From: Patescibacteria group bacterium
GTDB taxonomy: Bacteria; Patescibacteria; Paceibacteria; UBA6257; 2-01-FULL-56-20
Length of the DNA stretch: 64,000 bases
Assembly (NCBI GenBank): GCA_018971305.1
Contig: JAGXBC010000003.1
Coordinates: 124,001-188,000, forward strand
Reading direction: 5' to 3'
This document shows positions 6,722-14,558 of this stretch, piece after piece. The translations under genes and the position numbers were made by a program. Below the pieces are notes generated by a model that ran no database searches, was not told the DNA's origin, and was given only the letters and a program-made list of their open reading frames with translations. Position 1 is the stretch's first letter, and every line of letters starts with the position of its first letter.

Positions 6722-7645
6722 ATGAAGTCCTTTTTTACGGGGCGGATGATAACAGCCCTTATTATTGTTGCCGTGTTCGGCGTCAGCCTGCTTATTTTTT
6801 ATTCTTTACAGAATAAAAGTGAGCCGCCTGCGCCTTCCGAACCGGCGGTTGCTACTTTCACAATAAGGCACGTAATTATCGGTTCGTCCGTGGAAGGGCG
6901 GCCTATTGAGGCGTTCACGTACCTGCCGAGTTCCGAGCCGGATACGTTTAACCCATTGAAGAGCGGAAGCGGTAAGACGAATCTCTTGTTTGTCGGCGGC
7001 ATGCACGGCGGTTACGAATGGAACAGCGTGCTTTTGGCCTACCAGGTTATGGATTACCTTAATACCAACCCCGAAATAATTCCCGCGAATCTGACCGTTA
7101 CCGTGATTCCGGACTTGAACCCCGACGGAGTTTTTAAAATTATCGGCAAAGAGGGGAGGTTTAGCGTCGCGGACGTTCCAATCGGCGTACCGGAAGCGCC
7201 TGGACGGGTAAACGCCCACGAAGTAGACCTTAATCGCAATTTTGATTGCAACTGGCAGCCCAATGGCGTCTGGCAGGGGAAGACGGTTAGTGCCGGTACA
7301 GCGCCGTTCTCCGAGCCGGAGTCCGCCGCTTTAAGAGATTTTATTTTGAAAAATAATTTTGCCGCCGCAGTTTTTTGGCACAGCCAGGCGAATGCCGTCT
7401 ACGCCTCGGAATGCAATAACGGAATCCTTCCGCAAACCTTGGAAATTATGAACGCCTATTCGCGGGCGTCCGGCTACCAGGCAGTAAGATCTTTTAATGC
7501 TTATAAGGTTACCGGCGATTCCGAAGGATGGCTCGCTTCCATCGGCATTCCGGCAATAACAGTAGAGATGAGCACTCACGAAACCATTGAGTGGGATAAG
7601 AACCTGGCCGGCGTTAAGGCGCTACTGGATTATTACAGGCGTTGA
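6722..7645 (+). CDS. Membrane-anchored M14-type zinc carboxypeptidase
   Basis: 307 residues: membrane anchor at about 10-28, short linker, M14 domain. Zinc ligands are HGGYEW (HxxE) and the His of WHSQ; the Glu of ITVEM is the candidate catalytic base; DLNRNFDC supplies the substrate-binding Asn-Arg pair. All the key positions that are changed in the upstream paralog are kept, so this copy should be active. M14 enzymes anchored outside the cell often trim peptidoglycan peptides or imported peptides; the substrate is not shown by the sequence. Neighbours are the paralog and a secreted trypsin-like protease, so this is a block of extracytoplasmic hydrolases. Confidence 0.85.
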   Translation: MKSFFTGRMITALIIVAVFGVSLLIFYSLQNKSEPPAPSEPAVATFTIRHVIIGSSVEGRPIEAFTYLPSSEPDTFNPLKSGSGKTNLLFVGGMHGGYEWNSVLLAYQVMDYLNTNPEIIPANLTVTVIPDLNPDGVFKIIGKEGRFSVADVPIGVPEAPGRVNAHEVDLNRNFDCNWQPNGVWQGKTVSAGTAPFSEPESAALRDFILKNNFAAAVFWHSQANAVYASECNNGILPQTLEIMNAYSRASGYQAVRSFNAYKVTGDSEGWLASIGIPAITVEMSTHETIEWDKNLAGVKALLDYYRR

Positions 7646-7675
7646 TCTGAAAAATGGCCACGAAACTCATCATGC

Positions 7676-7681
7676 TAAACT
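7676..7681 (+). promoter_or_regulatory. Extended -10 box, predicted leaderless GTG start
   Basis: TGCTAAACT ends six bases before the GTG at 7688. Confidence 0.5.
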
Positions 7682-7687
7682 GATATC

Positions 7688-8833
7688 GTGGGCAGAAAAA
7701 TTATACCGATTGCCATAGTAATTCTTATCGCGGGAAGCGCGGGTTTTTATTTTTTACAGCAATTCGCGGTGGATGTTAATCCGAAGCCGGTTACACGCTC
7801 TGTCGCGACTACTATGCCAGCTGTTGCCACGACCACGCTTACCGATTTAGCTACTACAACCGCCAAAGAGCTTCCGGCTGAACCAGCTACACCTACAAGC
7901 AGTATAGCGAAGATATCCATAGCTCCACCTCCAATACCATTAACAACACCCCCGGTTTCTCAAATAACGCTGCGGGATATAACTGCCAAAAGCTTAGTCG
8001 GACTTTTCTGCCACTATAAAATTACTGACCCCTCGCTCGTCGCCACTTACGGCGACAGTAATGGAGAATATATTGCTAAGGGCAGCGGCGTTATCATAAA
8101 CCCCCAGGGCTATATTCTCACGGCCAAGCATATTGTTGACCAGCAATGGACCGCTTGGGCGTACGGCTCAACTGGTTCGGACCTTGCTCTAGAACAAAAT
8201 TCAGAACTGAATTATTGCGAAGTGGGATTGCCTACCACCGATAATCTGCCAACCGTGTCCGATATAAAAAGCATCAATCCGAGCATTACCCTTCCGAATC
8301 CGTTCCCTTACGTTGCCACGGCATATTTTGAGCCGAAGCAGGGGACGATGAGCGATGATGAATACCGGACATCGGATTTCGCCATTATGAAGATAACAAG
8401 AGCCCCAGATAACTGCGCTACTTTCAACTTTTGCACGCTCCCAGCCGCCTTTCCATACAATCCGGTTATTTTCTCGCGAATGCCCGATGAAGGAATAATG
8501 GACGGGCTCTTGAATTTCGGTTATCCCGGCGAACTCATAAATACGTCGGAAAGCACGTTTCATGATTTTTATCTGAAGGGTTCCGTGGGAACCTTAACGA
8601 AATATTACGGCGGCGATGCGTATTTTAAAGACGAGCCGTTCAACTTTGAATGGTCCGCGAGCGATGTTTTACCGGGGCGATCCGGTTCGCCGATATTCTG
8701 GGATGGATATGTCGTTGGCGTGGAGTACGGGCTTAACGTAAACGATAAGACCATAGATTATGCCATCGGTTTGCCGGCTATCTATAAGATTCTGGACGAA
8801 AACAAGCTGGGGGATTTGCTGTATACGCAATAA
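7688..8833 (+). CDS. Membrane-anchored trypsin-like serine protease
   Basis: 381 residues, GTG start. Membrane anchor at about 5-25, a long Pro/Thr/Ala-rich linker to about 95, then a chymotrypsin-fold domain. The triad is visible: His in ILTAKHIVDQQ, Asp in TSDFAIMKI and Ser in LPGRSGSPIFW, with the oxyanion-type GRSGSP context. There is no PDZ domain after it, unlike DegP/HtrA, so regulation or multimer type differs from HtrA. Six Cys residues in the domain (for example CATFNFCTLP) could form disulfides outside the cell. It is the last of three extracytoplasmic peptidase genes; the gene behind it is convergent. Substrate unknown. Confidence 0.85.
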   Translation: MGRKIIPIAIVILIAGSAGFYFLQQFAVDVNPKPVTRSVATTMPAVATTTLTDLATTTAKELPAEPATPTSSIAKISIAPPPIPLTTPPVSQITLRDITAKSLVGLFCHYKITDPSLVATYGDSNGEYIAKGSGVIINPQGYILTAKHIVDQQWTAWAYGSTGSDLALEQNSELNYCEVGLPTTDNLPTVSDIKSINPSITLPNPFPYVATAYFEPKQGTMSDDEYRTSDFAIMKITRAPDNCATFNFCTLPAAFPYNPVIFSRMPDEGIMDGLLNFGYPGELINTSESTFHDFYLKGSVGTLTKYYGGDAYFKDEPFNFEWSASDVLPGRSGSPIFWDGYVVGVEYGLNVNDKTIDYAIGLPAIYKILDENKLGDLLYTQ

Positions 8834-8854
8834 GCCGACGGTTGCGCGGGAAAT

Positions 8855-10033
8855 CTATTGTATCGTTTTAATCTGTGTTTCAGGCGGTGTGGTCGCCGTA
8901 AATACTTCAAAGTTCAAGCGGCCAATAACCCTGCCGTCAGGAGTTTCCACGTTTACCCGCCAGGAGCCGTCATCAAGACCTGATATGTTTGAATACGTTC
9001 TGTATCCTCCGGTTCGGCCTCCGACAACCGGAAGGATAATACTCCCTCGCGTTTCCCAGGCGCTGCTTGTCGCGTTGTAATATTGCCAAACATGCACGAT
9101 GTCGGTATTCAGTGCCGTTGGAGAGAAAACCGCCGTATAGGCGTAAAGAGTTTCGCCTGATGTTACATGAACAGTTGCCTCGGTTTTTAAAAACTCTGTT
9201 GCTTGGGAAAGAAAATCTTTAGTGTCGGTGTTCTCATAGGTTACTGTATAGTTTCCAGGACCGTTAACGATGAGCGAGTTATAAATACCGGCATCTTCAA
9301 GCGAGAGAGGCAGCGGGGGGATAAGCTTCAAAAAATAAAGAGAGTTTACGGCAATAAATATCCCGCCGACAGAAATAATTACAAGCCACTTGTGTCTACC
9401 GACGAGCTTTTCTCTGCGGAAGATTCTTGGTATCAGGGCGATTATTCTTATGATAGCCAAGCTAACCGCGCCGCTTAAAATAAATACTAAGGTCCCGATT
9501 CTGTGCAAGAGTATCGGCATAAGATAAATGGCAAAAGCGTAATAGGCGAGGAAGAGGAGCGAAAATTGGAAGGCCGTTCTCGCGTAACTGCGCTTTAGCG
9601 ATTCGTTGGCGATGAAAGCGGCGGCCAAGAGGAGCAGGAACGGCCAGCTTGTTGCGAAGGTACCGCTGCGGAAATAAAAAACGAGATAAGTGGAGAGTAT
9701 GCCGCCGAAAAAGAATTGGATTATGTTCACGAGCCAGAAGTGAAGTCTGTTCGGGTCCGCGGCCTCATACACCCCCTTTTTACCGGTACCGTCGTTCAGA
9801 ATATTTATCCAAATGGCGCAGACGGTCACAATAGCCAGATGGCCGATAACCCATAGATTGTCCCAGTATAAGTCCACGCGCTTCAGAGTAACGGCATCAA
9901 AAACGAAACCGCCGACCAGAGAAATAGAGGAGATCGGCCGCTCAAATTGTGCGTACCAGCTTTTTACACGAGTAAAAATAGTGTATTTCCCCGGAGCTGG
10001 GTATGTTCCGTAATCATGTTTTTGGTGAGCCAT
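8855..10033 (-). CDS. Polytopic membrane protein with C-terminal DUF2914
   Basis: 392 residues. The first two thirds carry about seven membrane segments (for example around 60-80, 100-122, 130-148, 153-172, 177-200 and 222-245). After the last one comes a soluble extracytoplasmic beta-rich domain with the DUF2914 look: LNTDIVHVWQYYN, a Trp/Gly-rich block, GGRTGGYRTYSN, then DDGSWRVNVETPDGRVIGRLNFEV. DUF2914 is found in many Proteobacteria and CPR membrane proteins; its function is unknown. It is convergent with the trypsin-like gene (21-base gap) and appears to be monocistronic. Confidence 0.75.
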   Translation of the reverse strand: MAHQKHDYGTYPAPGKYTIFTRVKSWYAQFERPISSISLVGGFVFDAVTLKRVDLYWDNLWVIGHLAIVTVCAIWINILNDGTGKKGVYEAADPNRLHFWLVNIIQFFFGGILSTYLVFYFRSGTFATSWPFLLLLAAAFIANESLKRSYARTAFQFSLLFLAYYAFAIYLMPILLHRIGTLVFILSGAVSLAIIRIIALIPRIFRREKLVGRHKWLVIISVGGIFIAVNSLYFLKLIPPLPLSLEDAGIYNSLIVNGPGNYTVTYENTDTKDFLSQATEFLKTEATVHVTSGETLYAYTAVFSPTALNTDIVHVWQYYNATSSAWETRGSIILPVVGGRTGGYRTYSNISGLDDGSWRVNVETPDGRVIGRLNFEVFTATTPPETQIKTIQ

Positions 10034-10179
10034 GTTTTATTTAAATATGTTATAGGAAAGAATATTTGAATTATAACCCAATTACAAGAAGAGTTTTATC
10101 TTTGCGCCTAGGGGAAAATAAATGTGATGATATAGCAGAAATCGTCTCGGATAGGAAACCTCAACTCTGTATAAAGAAT

Positions 10180-10207
10180 AAAAAACTCCTAAACAAGTGT
10201 TCAGGAG
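10180..10207 (-). terminator. Intrinsic terminator of the DUF151 gene
   Basis: On the minus strand CTCCTGAACA pairs with TGTTTAGGAG (two-base loop), followed by TTTTTTAT. The stem overlaps the stop codon of the gene. Confidence 0.85.
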
Positions 10208-10677
10208 CCGAGTTCGTTCAGATGTTCAAAGAATAACTGCGTTGCCCATTGTCCGGTGGGGTTTTCAATAGCCTCAATAAAGACATCCTCCGGAATTACG
10301 ATCGGAACATCGTTGCGAAGAACTGTTTCTAATGCAATCACAGGAAAAACAGACTCTATCTTTTCTTCTCCGTTCACCATGAGGTGTAGATTTGTTGCGA
10401 AATAGTCGTTCTTAAATTCAGTTATAACCGTTTTGATTACTTTGATAGAGCCATACGAAAGTAATTTTTGGTTCAACCCGAATTCGTTAAGCGGCTGCTG
10501 GTTTTCCCCTTGGACAGCATCAATTAAGATCTTGGCCAGCGTTTCATCGAATACTACCGGGAAACACGATCTCGTTTCTTTGTCCCGTAAGAAAAACACT
10601 ATGCTCGGAGGGATTTTAGAATTCTTTTCAGACAGCTTCATATAATAACCGTCAAGATACAATTCAATTTCTTTCAC
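10201..10677 (-). CDS. DUF151 (bifunctional-nuclease-like) protein
   Basis: 158 residues, GTG start with a strong Shine-Dalgarno (AAAAGGAGG). The order fits DUF151: strand IVFFLRDKETRSCFPVVFDETLAKILIDAV, a helix with LNEFGLNQKLLSYG, VIKTVITEFKNDYFATNLHL, then a run like the family's 'ARPSDALALALR...PIYV' region (SVFPVIALETVLRNDVPIVI). DUF151 includes plant bifunctional nucleases and many bacterial proteins of unknown role. The usual R-P-S-D of the fourth block is F-P-V-I here, so nuclease activity is doubtful. A possible promoter (TTGACT with a poor -10) lies upstream. It belongs to the set of solitary Shine-Dalgarno genes with their own terminator. Confidence 0.65.
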   Translation of the reverse strand: MKEIELYLDGYYMKLSEKNSKIPPSIVFFLRDKETRSCFPVVFDETLAKILIDAVQGENQQPLNEFGLNQKLLSYGSIKVIKTVITEFKNDYFATNLHLMVNGEEKIESVFPVIALETVLRNDVPIVIPEDVFIEAIENPTGQWATQLFFEHLNELGS

Positions 10678-10829
10678 GGTCCACCTCCTTTTACGTTTCA
10701 GCTGAGTTAAGTTTCTGGCAAAGAAGAGTAAAAGTCAATTCTTTTTAAGAATCTAGAGAATTTACGGTTATATTTCTAGCGCATATCAGTTTATAAATGA
10801 TAGAATAGAATCATATAATAAAATACTAA

Positions 10830-11327
10830 ATGCCCTATCACCCAGCTATAAAACAAATAACCGATATGCTCACAAGCAATAAATGCGAGTTTCAAACGTT
10901 TGAACACGCTCCGGTGAGGACTAGCGAAGACGCCTTCAGGCAAAGGCCAAATTTTTCTATGCATCAAGGTGCGAAAGCGATGATAGTTAGAGTCAAGTCC
11001 AAAAATCGTGAGGAACAGGATAAATTCGTCATGCTCGTTTTCCCGGCCGATCTGAAATTTAAAGGCGGTGAAGTGAAAAAACTTTTGGGCGCGCGGGACG
11101 TTACTTTCGCCACGGAAGCGGAGGTGGGAAAAATTACTGGCGGCGTCCAGGTCGGGGGAGTGCCGCCGTTCGGAAATTTATTCAACCTCCCGGTTTACGC
11201 GGATGGATCTTTATTTGAAAACGATAAAATTATTTTTAACGCCGGCGACAGAAGTTTTTCGGTGGCCATGTCCGCGGAAGATTATAAAAAAATAGTTAAC
11301 CCTATTGTTCAAAAATTTGCCGCTTAG
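10830..11327 (+). CDS. YbaK/ProXp-type aminoacyl-tRNA deacylase domain protein
   Basis: 165 residues, a single YbaK/EbsC-type fold. Marks are the early YEHxP-like stretch (FQTFEHAPVRTSEDAF), HQGAKAMIVRV with the conserved Gly-x-Lys of the deacylase pocket, LKKLLGARDVTFATEAEV and the GGVPPFGNLF loop. Members remove mischarged amino acids from tRNA (Cys-, Ala- or other tRNA(Pro)-type), acting in trans. Which amino acid is removed cannot be read from the sequence. A TATAAT box and an overlapping TAAAAT box lie just upstream (10814-10824), close to the ATG and without a Shine-Dalgarno site. Confidence 0.8.
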   Translation: MPYHPAIKQITDMLTSNKCEFQTFEHAPVRTSEDAFRQRPNFSMHQGAKAMIVRVKSKNREEQDKFVMLVFPADLKFKGGEVKKLLGARDVTFATEAEVGKITGGVQVGGVPPFGNLFNLPVYADGSLFENDKIIFNAGDRSFSVAMSAEDYKKIVNPIVQKFAA

Positions 11328-11435
11328 CCCCCCCTTACTTCACGGTTGTCCTGGGTTACAGTACAATATTTAAACAACCTCGCCATATTTGGTTGGGCAT
11401 ATTATCCACTTTGGATTTTTCTGATTTAAATCCCC

Positions 11436-13178
11436 ATGAAACTAATTTTAAATTATTTAAAACAATATAAAAAACTTCTTGCTGCCACCCTCTTATTTGC
11501 GGCGATAAACATTGTTTTTTCGTTGGTTGATCCTCAGATCTTCCGGCTCATCATAGACAGCTACGTTTCCAAGATAGGAAGCATATCGCACGGCGACTTC
11601 TTGCGGGGCGTGGGATTGCTTCTTGCCGCGTCCGTTGGTGCCGCTTTTATTTCCCGCGTGGCGAAAAATTTCCAGGCCTATTATGAAAGCGTGATAACCC
11701 AGCGGGTAGGGACCAAACTGTACGCTCATAGCGTTGAACATTCTTTCTCTTTGCCCTATGCCGTTTTTGAAGATCAGCGTTCCGGCGAACTTCTCCAAAA
11801 ACTCCAAAAAGCGCGCCTGGACAGCCAGCAGCTTATCATCAGCCTTATTGACGTCGTTTTTGTTTCCCTTGTCGGAGTTACATTCGTTTTGATATACGCA
11901 TTTACGGTCCACTGGGCAATCGGCCTTATGTATTTTCTTGTTATCCCAACTTTAGGCACGGCGGTATTTTTTCTCGGCCGCAAGATAAAGGCCGTTCAAA
12001 AAAATATTGTTATAGAATCGGCGAATCTGGCAGGTTCCACTACGGAGACGCTCCGCAACGTTGAACTTGTGAAAAGTTTGGGTTTGGAAAGCCAGGAAAC
12101 GAAACGGCTGAACGAAGTGAACGACAGAGTACTGGCGCTGGAACTTTCCAAAATAACCCTGATACGCAAATTGAGTTTTACGCAAGGGACGGTCGTGAAT
12201 GCCCTGCGTTCATCGATACTCTTTGTGATGCTTTGGCTTATCGTTCTCGGAAATATTTCACTCGGCCAGTTCCTTTCTCTCTGGTTCTATTCATTTTTCA
12301 TATTCAACCCGCTTGGTGATATAGGCAACGTGGCTGGGCAATACCAGGAAGCCAAAGGAAGTTTGGAGAAATTAGAGGAGATACTTTCGATTAAGCCGGA
12401 AATGAGACCTGCGCATCCGATTGCAGTCGGGCCGCTTACCGCCATCAGATTCAAGGGAGTCGGTTTTGCCTATCAAACTGGTCAGAGCGAGGTGCTGCGC
12501 AACATTAACCTGGAGATAAAGAAGGGGGACACAGTGGCGTTCGCTGGATATTCCGGTTCCGGGAAAACGACACTCGTAAAATTACTTGTCGGTCTCTATC
12601 GGCCTACCCGTGGGGAGCTCCTTATGAACGGGGTTAATACCAGCACAATAGATTACGATGAGCTTCGGAGGCGCGTCGGCTATGTTTCACAAGAAACCCA
12701 ACTTTTTGCCGGCACTTTGCGTGACAATCTTTTATTCGTGAATCCACGGGCGAGCGATGAAGAATGCCGACTCGCTCTCAGGCATGCGTCGGTTACGGCG
12801 ATAGCGGACCGCGGCGGAGAAGGGCTGGACACTCGTATCGGCGAAGGCGGCATCAAGATTTCCGGTGGTGAACGCCAGCGCTTAGCCATTGCCCGGGCGC
12901 TTCTGCGCAATCCGGAGCTTATTATTTTTGACGAGGCGACTTCCAGTCTGGATTCCATTACGGAAAAATCTATAACCGATACTATCAAGGAGATTGCTAA
13001 ATCCCGGCCGAACCTTATAACCGTGATGGTTGCGCACCGGCTCTCAACCATAGCGCATGCCGATAGGATTTATGTTCTCCGGAAAGGCAATATTGTAGAG
13101 GAAGGAACCCACCCGGAATTATTGAAGGATACGACCGGGCTTTATTCGGCACTTTGGAAAGAACAAAGCGGAAAATGA
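11436..13178 (+). CDS. ABC transporter, fused permease/ATPase (MsbA/exporter type)
   Basis: 580 residues. The first 320 residues form a six-helix type I exporter membrane domain (starting LLAATLLFAAINIVF). The ATPase domain follows: Walker A GYSGSGKTT, Q-loop YVSQETQLF, signature ISGGERQRLAIARAL, Walker B LIIFDEATSSLDS and switch His in VMVAHRLS. All catalytic residues are present. As a half-transporter it should form a homodimer and export a lipid, drug or peptide. It stands alone between the deacylase gene and a strong terminator at 13217. Confidence 0.9.
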   Translation: MKLILNYLKQYKKLLAATLLFAAINIVFSLVDPQIFRLIIDSYVSKIGSISHGDFLRGVGLLLAASVGAAFISRVAKNFQAYYESVITQRVGTKLYAHSVEHSFSLPYAVFEDQRSGELLQKLQKARLDSQQLIISLIDVVFVSLVGVTFVLIYAFTVHWAIGLMYFLVIPTLGTAVFFLGRKIKAVQKNIVIESANLAGSTTETLRNVELVKSLGLESQETKRLNEVNDRVLALELSKITLIRKLSFTQGTVVNALRSSILFVMLWLIVLGNISLGQFLSLWFYSFFIFNPLGDIGNVAGQYQEAKGSLEKLEEILSIKPEMRPAHPIAVGPLTAIRFKGVGFAYQTGQSEVLRNINLEIKKGDTVAFAGYSGSGKTTLVKLLVGLYRPTRGELLMNGVNTSTIDYDELRRRVGYVSQETQLFAGTLRDNLLFVNPRASDEECRLALRHASVTAIADRGGEGLDTRIGEGGIKISGGERQRLAIARALLRNPELIIFDEATSSLDSITEKSITDTIKEIAKSRPNLITVMVAHRLSTIAHADRIYVLRKGNIVEEGTHPELLKDTTGLYSALWKEQSGK

Positions 13179-13216
13179 AGCTCAAGAAGCTTACGTCCGT
13201 AGTGTCTTGAGTTTCA

Positions 13217-13240
13217 CCCCGCCGATGGCGGGGTTTATTA
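13217..13240 (+). terminator. Intrinsic terminator of the ABC exporter
   Basis: CCCCGCC at 13217-13223, loop GAT, GGCGGGG at 13227-13233, then TTTATTA. A second GC-rich hairpin (CCGCGC/GCGCGG) follows at 13263-13278. Confidence 0.75.
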
Positions 13241-13295
13241 AATTCATTCCGCTTCATAATATCCGCGCGTTAGCGCGGGGTATTCGCGGGAATTT

Positions 13296-13324
13296 AATAA
13301 AATTGGCCCGCATGTAGCGCGCCA
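13296..13324 (-). terminator. Probable terminator of the 13339 gene
   Basis: On the minus strand TGGC-G-CGC pairs with GCG-G-GCCA around a five-base loop, followed by ATTTTATT. Confidence 0.45.
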
Positions 13325-13338
13325 TTTTTATGGCAAGA

Positions 13339-13581
13339 TCAATTTTCCCAATGTTTTTTCCCTGGATCAGGATCTAAGGTGGTAGTTGTCGGCTTTGGGG
13401 TTCTTGCATCAACCCATTCCATCTTGAAGGCAAATAGTTCGTAACCTATCGATTTAAGTTGTTCTAATATTTCCTTGCCTCGTGCCATTTGTTCCCTGCT
13501 TAAATCTAATCCTTGCATTACAAACGCTATGATAATGACATCTAGCTCTGTTATCAATTTTCTAGCCTCGTCCTGATTCAT
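13339..13581 (-). CDS. Hypothetical 80-residue protein
   Basis: Start chosen at the ATG at 13581, which lies a normal distance behind AAAGGGG; the frame also contains a GTG nine bases upstream. Most of the protein looks alpha-helical (DEARKLITELDVIIIAFVMQ, then REQMARGKEILEQLKSIGYE), followed by a Thr/Pro-rich end. No cysteine and no membrane segment are clear. It is divergent from the 13723 gene; the shared gap holds TTGACA on this strand. Function unknown. Confidence 0.5.
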   Translation of the reverse strand: MNQDEARKLITELDVIIIAFVMQGLDLSREQMARGKEILEQLKSIGYELFAFKMEWVDARTPKPTTTTLDPDPGKKHWEN

Positions 13582-13660
13582 TATCGCCACCCCTTTATTA
13601 AAAACTTCTAAAATAATATTAGGATAATTTTATTAGTTATACAAATCGCGGAAGATTCTT

Positions 13661-13689
13661 TTGTCAAATGAATTAAGATATACTAAGAT
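13661..13689 (+). promoter_or_regulatory. Promoter of the 13723 gene
   Basis: TTGTCA at 13661-13666 and TAAGAT at 13684-13689 with a 17-base spacer. The -35 overlaps a minus-strand TTGACA serving the divergent gene. Confidence 0.55.
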
Positions 13690-13722
13690 TAAAATCAGAG
13701 AGCTAATGAGGGGGATAACATC

Positions 13723-13929
13723 TTGATAATCGTTTATAGTGACTATGAAGGGTCTGGTTACTACGAAGAAGCCCCCGAAATTATAGGGCTAATAATTCCT
13801 GATGAGGATTTTCGCAATTGGTGTATGGCATTAAAACGCGGACCGAGCAGATTAAGCGATGAGGAAATAGACGGAATGATGCGTCGATTGAATGCACGAT
13901 ACCTGAACGAGCGCCTTAATATTAAATAA
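13723..13929 (+). CDS. Hypothetical 68-residue acidic protein
   Basis: TTG start behind the strong Shine-Dalgarno GAGGGGG. The sequence opens MIIVYSDYEGSGYYEEAPE and continues with IPDEDFRNWCMALKRGPSRL and a helix SDEEIDGMMRRLNARYLNER. No family is recognised. It has its own 17-base-spacer promoter and its own strong terminator, the pattern shared by the other small orphan genes in this window. Confidence 0.5.
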   Translation: MIIVYSDYEGSGYYEEAPEIIGLIIPDEDFRNWCMALKRGPSRLSDEEIDGMMRRLNARYLNERLNIK

Positions 13930-13930
13930 A

Positions 13931-13960
13931 CCCGAGACGACAATGTTGCTCGGGTTTTTT
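13931..13960 (+). terminator. Intrinsic terminator of the 13723 gene
   Basis: CCCGAG at 13931-13936 pairs with CTCGGG at 13949-13954, followed by TTTTTT. Confidence 0.85.
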
Positions 13961-13965
13961 GAAGT

Positions 13966-14008
13966 AAAAAAAGGAGGAGCTAACCCATCGCGTTGGCGAT
14001 TGCTCCTC
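13966..14008 (-). terminator. Intrinsic terminator of a minus-strand short transcript
   Basis: On the minus strand GAGGAGC pairs with GCTCCTC, with an inner AATCGC/GCGATG pairing, followed by CTTTTTTT. No annotated gene ends here, so it marks a separate short transcript. Confidence 0.75.
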
Positions 14009-14017
14009 ATGGGCCAT

Positions 14018-14155
14018 TCATAAACTACTACCGACCCGGATGGTCGGTATATGCCGGCCTAATGGTGAAATTCCGGCATACTTTCCCCTTCGATGAGCAA
14101 ATATAATTGGTTGTTTCTCGTCTGTTGTGAACTGCTACAGGTCGTCTAGTCGCAC
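14018..14155 (-). pseudogene. Small gene with in-frame TAG at codon 7
   Basis: GTG at 14153-14155 sits six bases behind a near-perfect Shine-Dalgarno (GGGAGGT). The frame reads MRLDDL, then TAG at 14135-14137, then stays open for 38 more codons, starting QFTTDEKQPIIFAHRRGKY and ending TIRVGSSL before TGA at 14018. Because promoter, ribosome site and terminator are all in place, a former or misread 45-residue gene is likely. The downstream part looks like protein but is too short to be sure. No family recognised. Confidence 0.35.
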
Positions 14156-14194
14156 GGTGCACCTCCCTAATATGCTAATCAGACTATCTCTGCT

Positions 14195-14222
14195 AGTATA
14201 GCATAGTCACAATATAAGTCAA
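14195..14222 (-). promoter_or_regulatory. Promoter of the minus-strand short transcript
   Basis: TTGACT at 14217-14222 and TATACT at 14195-14200 on the minus strand with a 16-base spacer; predicted start near 14188. Confidence 0.65.
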
Positions 14223-14266
14223 GAGGGGATATAAGTAACCTCTTGCTGGAGAATAATCTTAACACC

Positions 14267-14284
14267 AATCCTACTTGTAGGATT
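14267..14284. promoter_or_regulatory. Operator palindrome, copy 1 (export operon)
   Basis: AATCCTAC-TT-GTAGGATT, a perfect 8+8 inverted repeat, followed at once by a third half-site GTAGGAAT (14286-14293). The palindrome ends 13 bases before the -10 box, so it covers the -35 region, a typical repressor position. An identical palindrome at the same distance lies at 32481. Confidence 0.75.
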
Positions 14285-14297
14285 GGTAGGAATATGC

Positions 14298-14303
14298 TAT
14301 ATT
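14298..14303 (+). promoter_or_regulatory. Extended -10 box of the AbrB/MacAB-like operon
   Basis: TGCTATATT ends seven bases before the ATG at 14311; predicted leaderless. Confidence 0.55.
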
Positions 14304-14310
14304 GAATTAT

Positions 14311-14556
14311 ATGAAAATAGCGGATAACAAAAAGTTTCACGGAGTAGTTACCTTGGGCGAAAAAGGTCAGGTTGTTATACCTATGGGCGCGAGAAAAGCG
14401 ATGCGCCTGAATAAGGGAGAGAGATTAATCGTTATGGGCATAGGGCGTGATACTATTATAATGTCCAAACTGTCCAACTTGGAAAAACTAGCTTCACATC
14501 TGACAGAGAGATTGAAAACCATAAAGAAGATAGTCAGTAAAACCAAGAGAAAATAG
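14311..14556 (+). CDS. SpoVT/AbrB-like DNA-binding protein
   Basis: 81 residues; start at 14311 set by the -10 box seven bases upstream. The swapped-hairpin AbrB domain spans about 8-50: GVVTLGEKGQVVIPMGARKA, then MRLNKGERLIVMGIGRDTII. A basic C-terminal helix (LASHLTERLKTIKKIVSKTK) follows. AbrB-type proteins bind DNA as dimers or act as antitoxins; no toxin gene lies beside it. As the first gene of the export operon, directly behind the palindrome at 14267, it is the best candidate for the factor that binds that operator and controls its own operon. That link is inferred. Confidence 0.75.
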   Translation: MKIADNKKFHGVVTLGEKGQVVIPMGARKAMRLNKGERLIVMGIGRDTIIMSKLSNLEKLASHLTERLKTIKKIVSKTKRK

Positions 14557-14558
14557 TT

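Larger units (their letters stand above)
13966..14188 (-). ncRNA. Predicted ~220-base transcript: small RNA or decayed small mRNA
   Basis: A clear promoter (14195-14222) and a clear terminator (13966-14008) on the minus strand define a transcript with no intact gene. Inside are two further hairpins: TGCCGG/CCGGCA (about 14053-14079) and ACCGACC/GGTCGGT (about 14029-14047). It also contains a good Shine-Dalgarno GGGAGGT followed by GTG (14155) whose frame stops at codon 7, and a second mini-frame (ATG, six codons) behind AAGGGG. Either this is a structured RNA or a former small gene (see 14018-14155). No match to 6S, SRP or RNase P RNA is evident by eye. Confidence 0.45.

Noticed and set aside
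13263..13290. Attachment site or recombination site formed by the GC-rich inverted repeats after the ABC exporter
   Set aside because: Only nested terminator-like hairpins; no integrase gene and no direct repeat elsewhere in the window.
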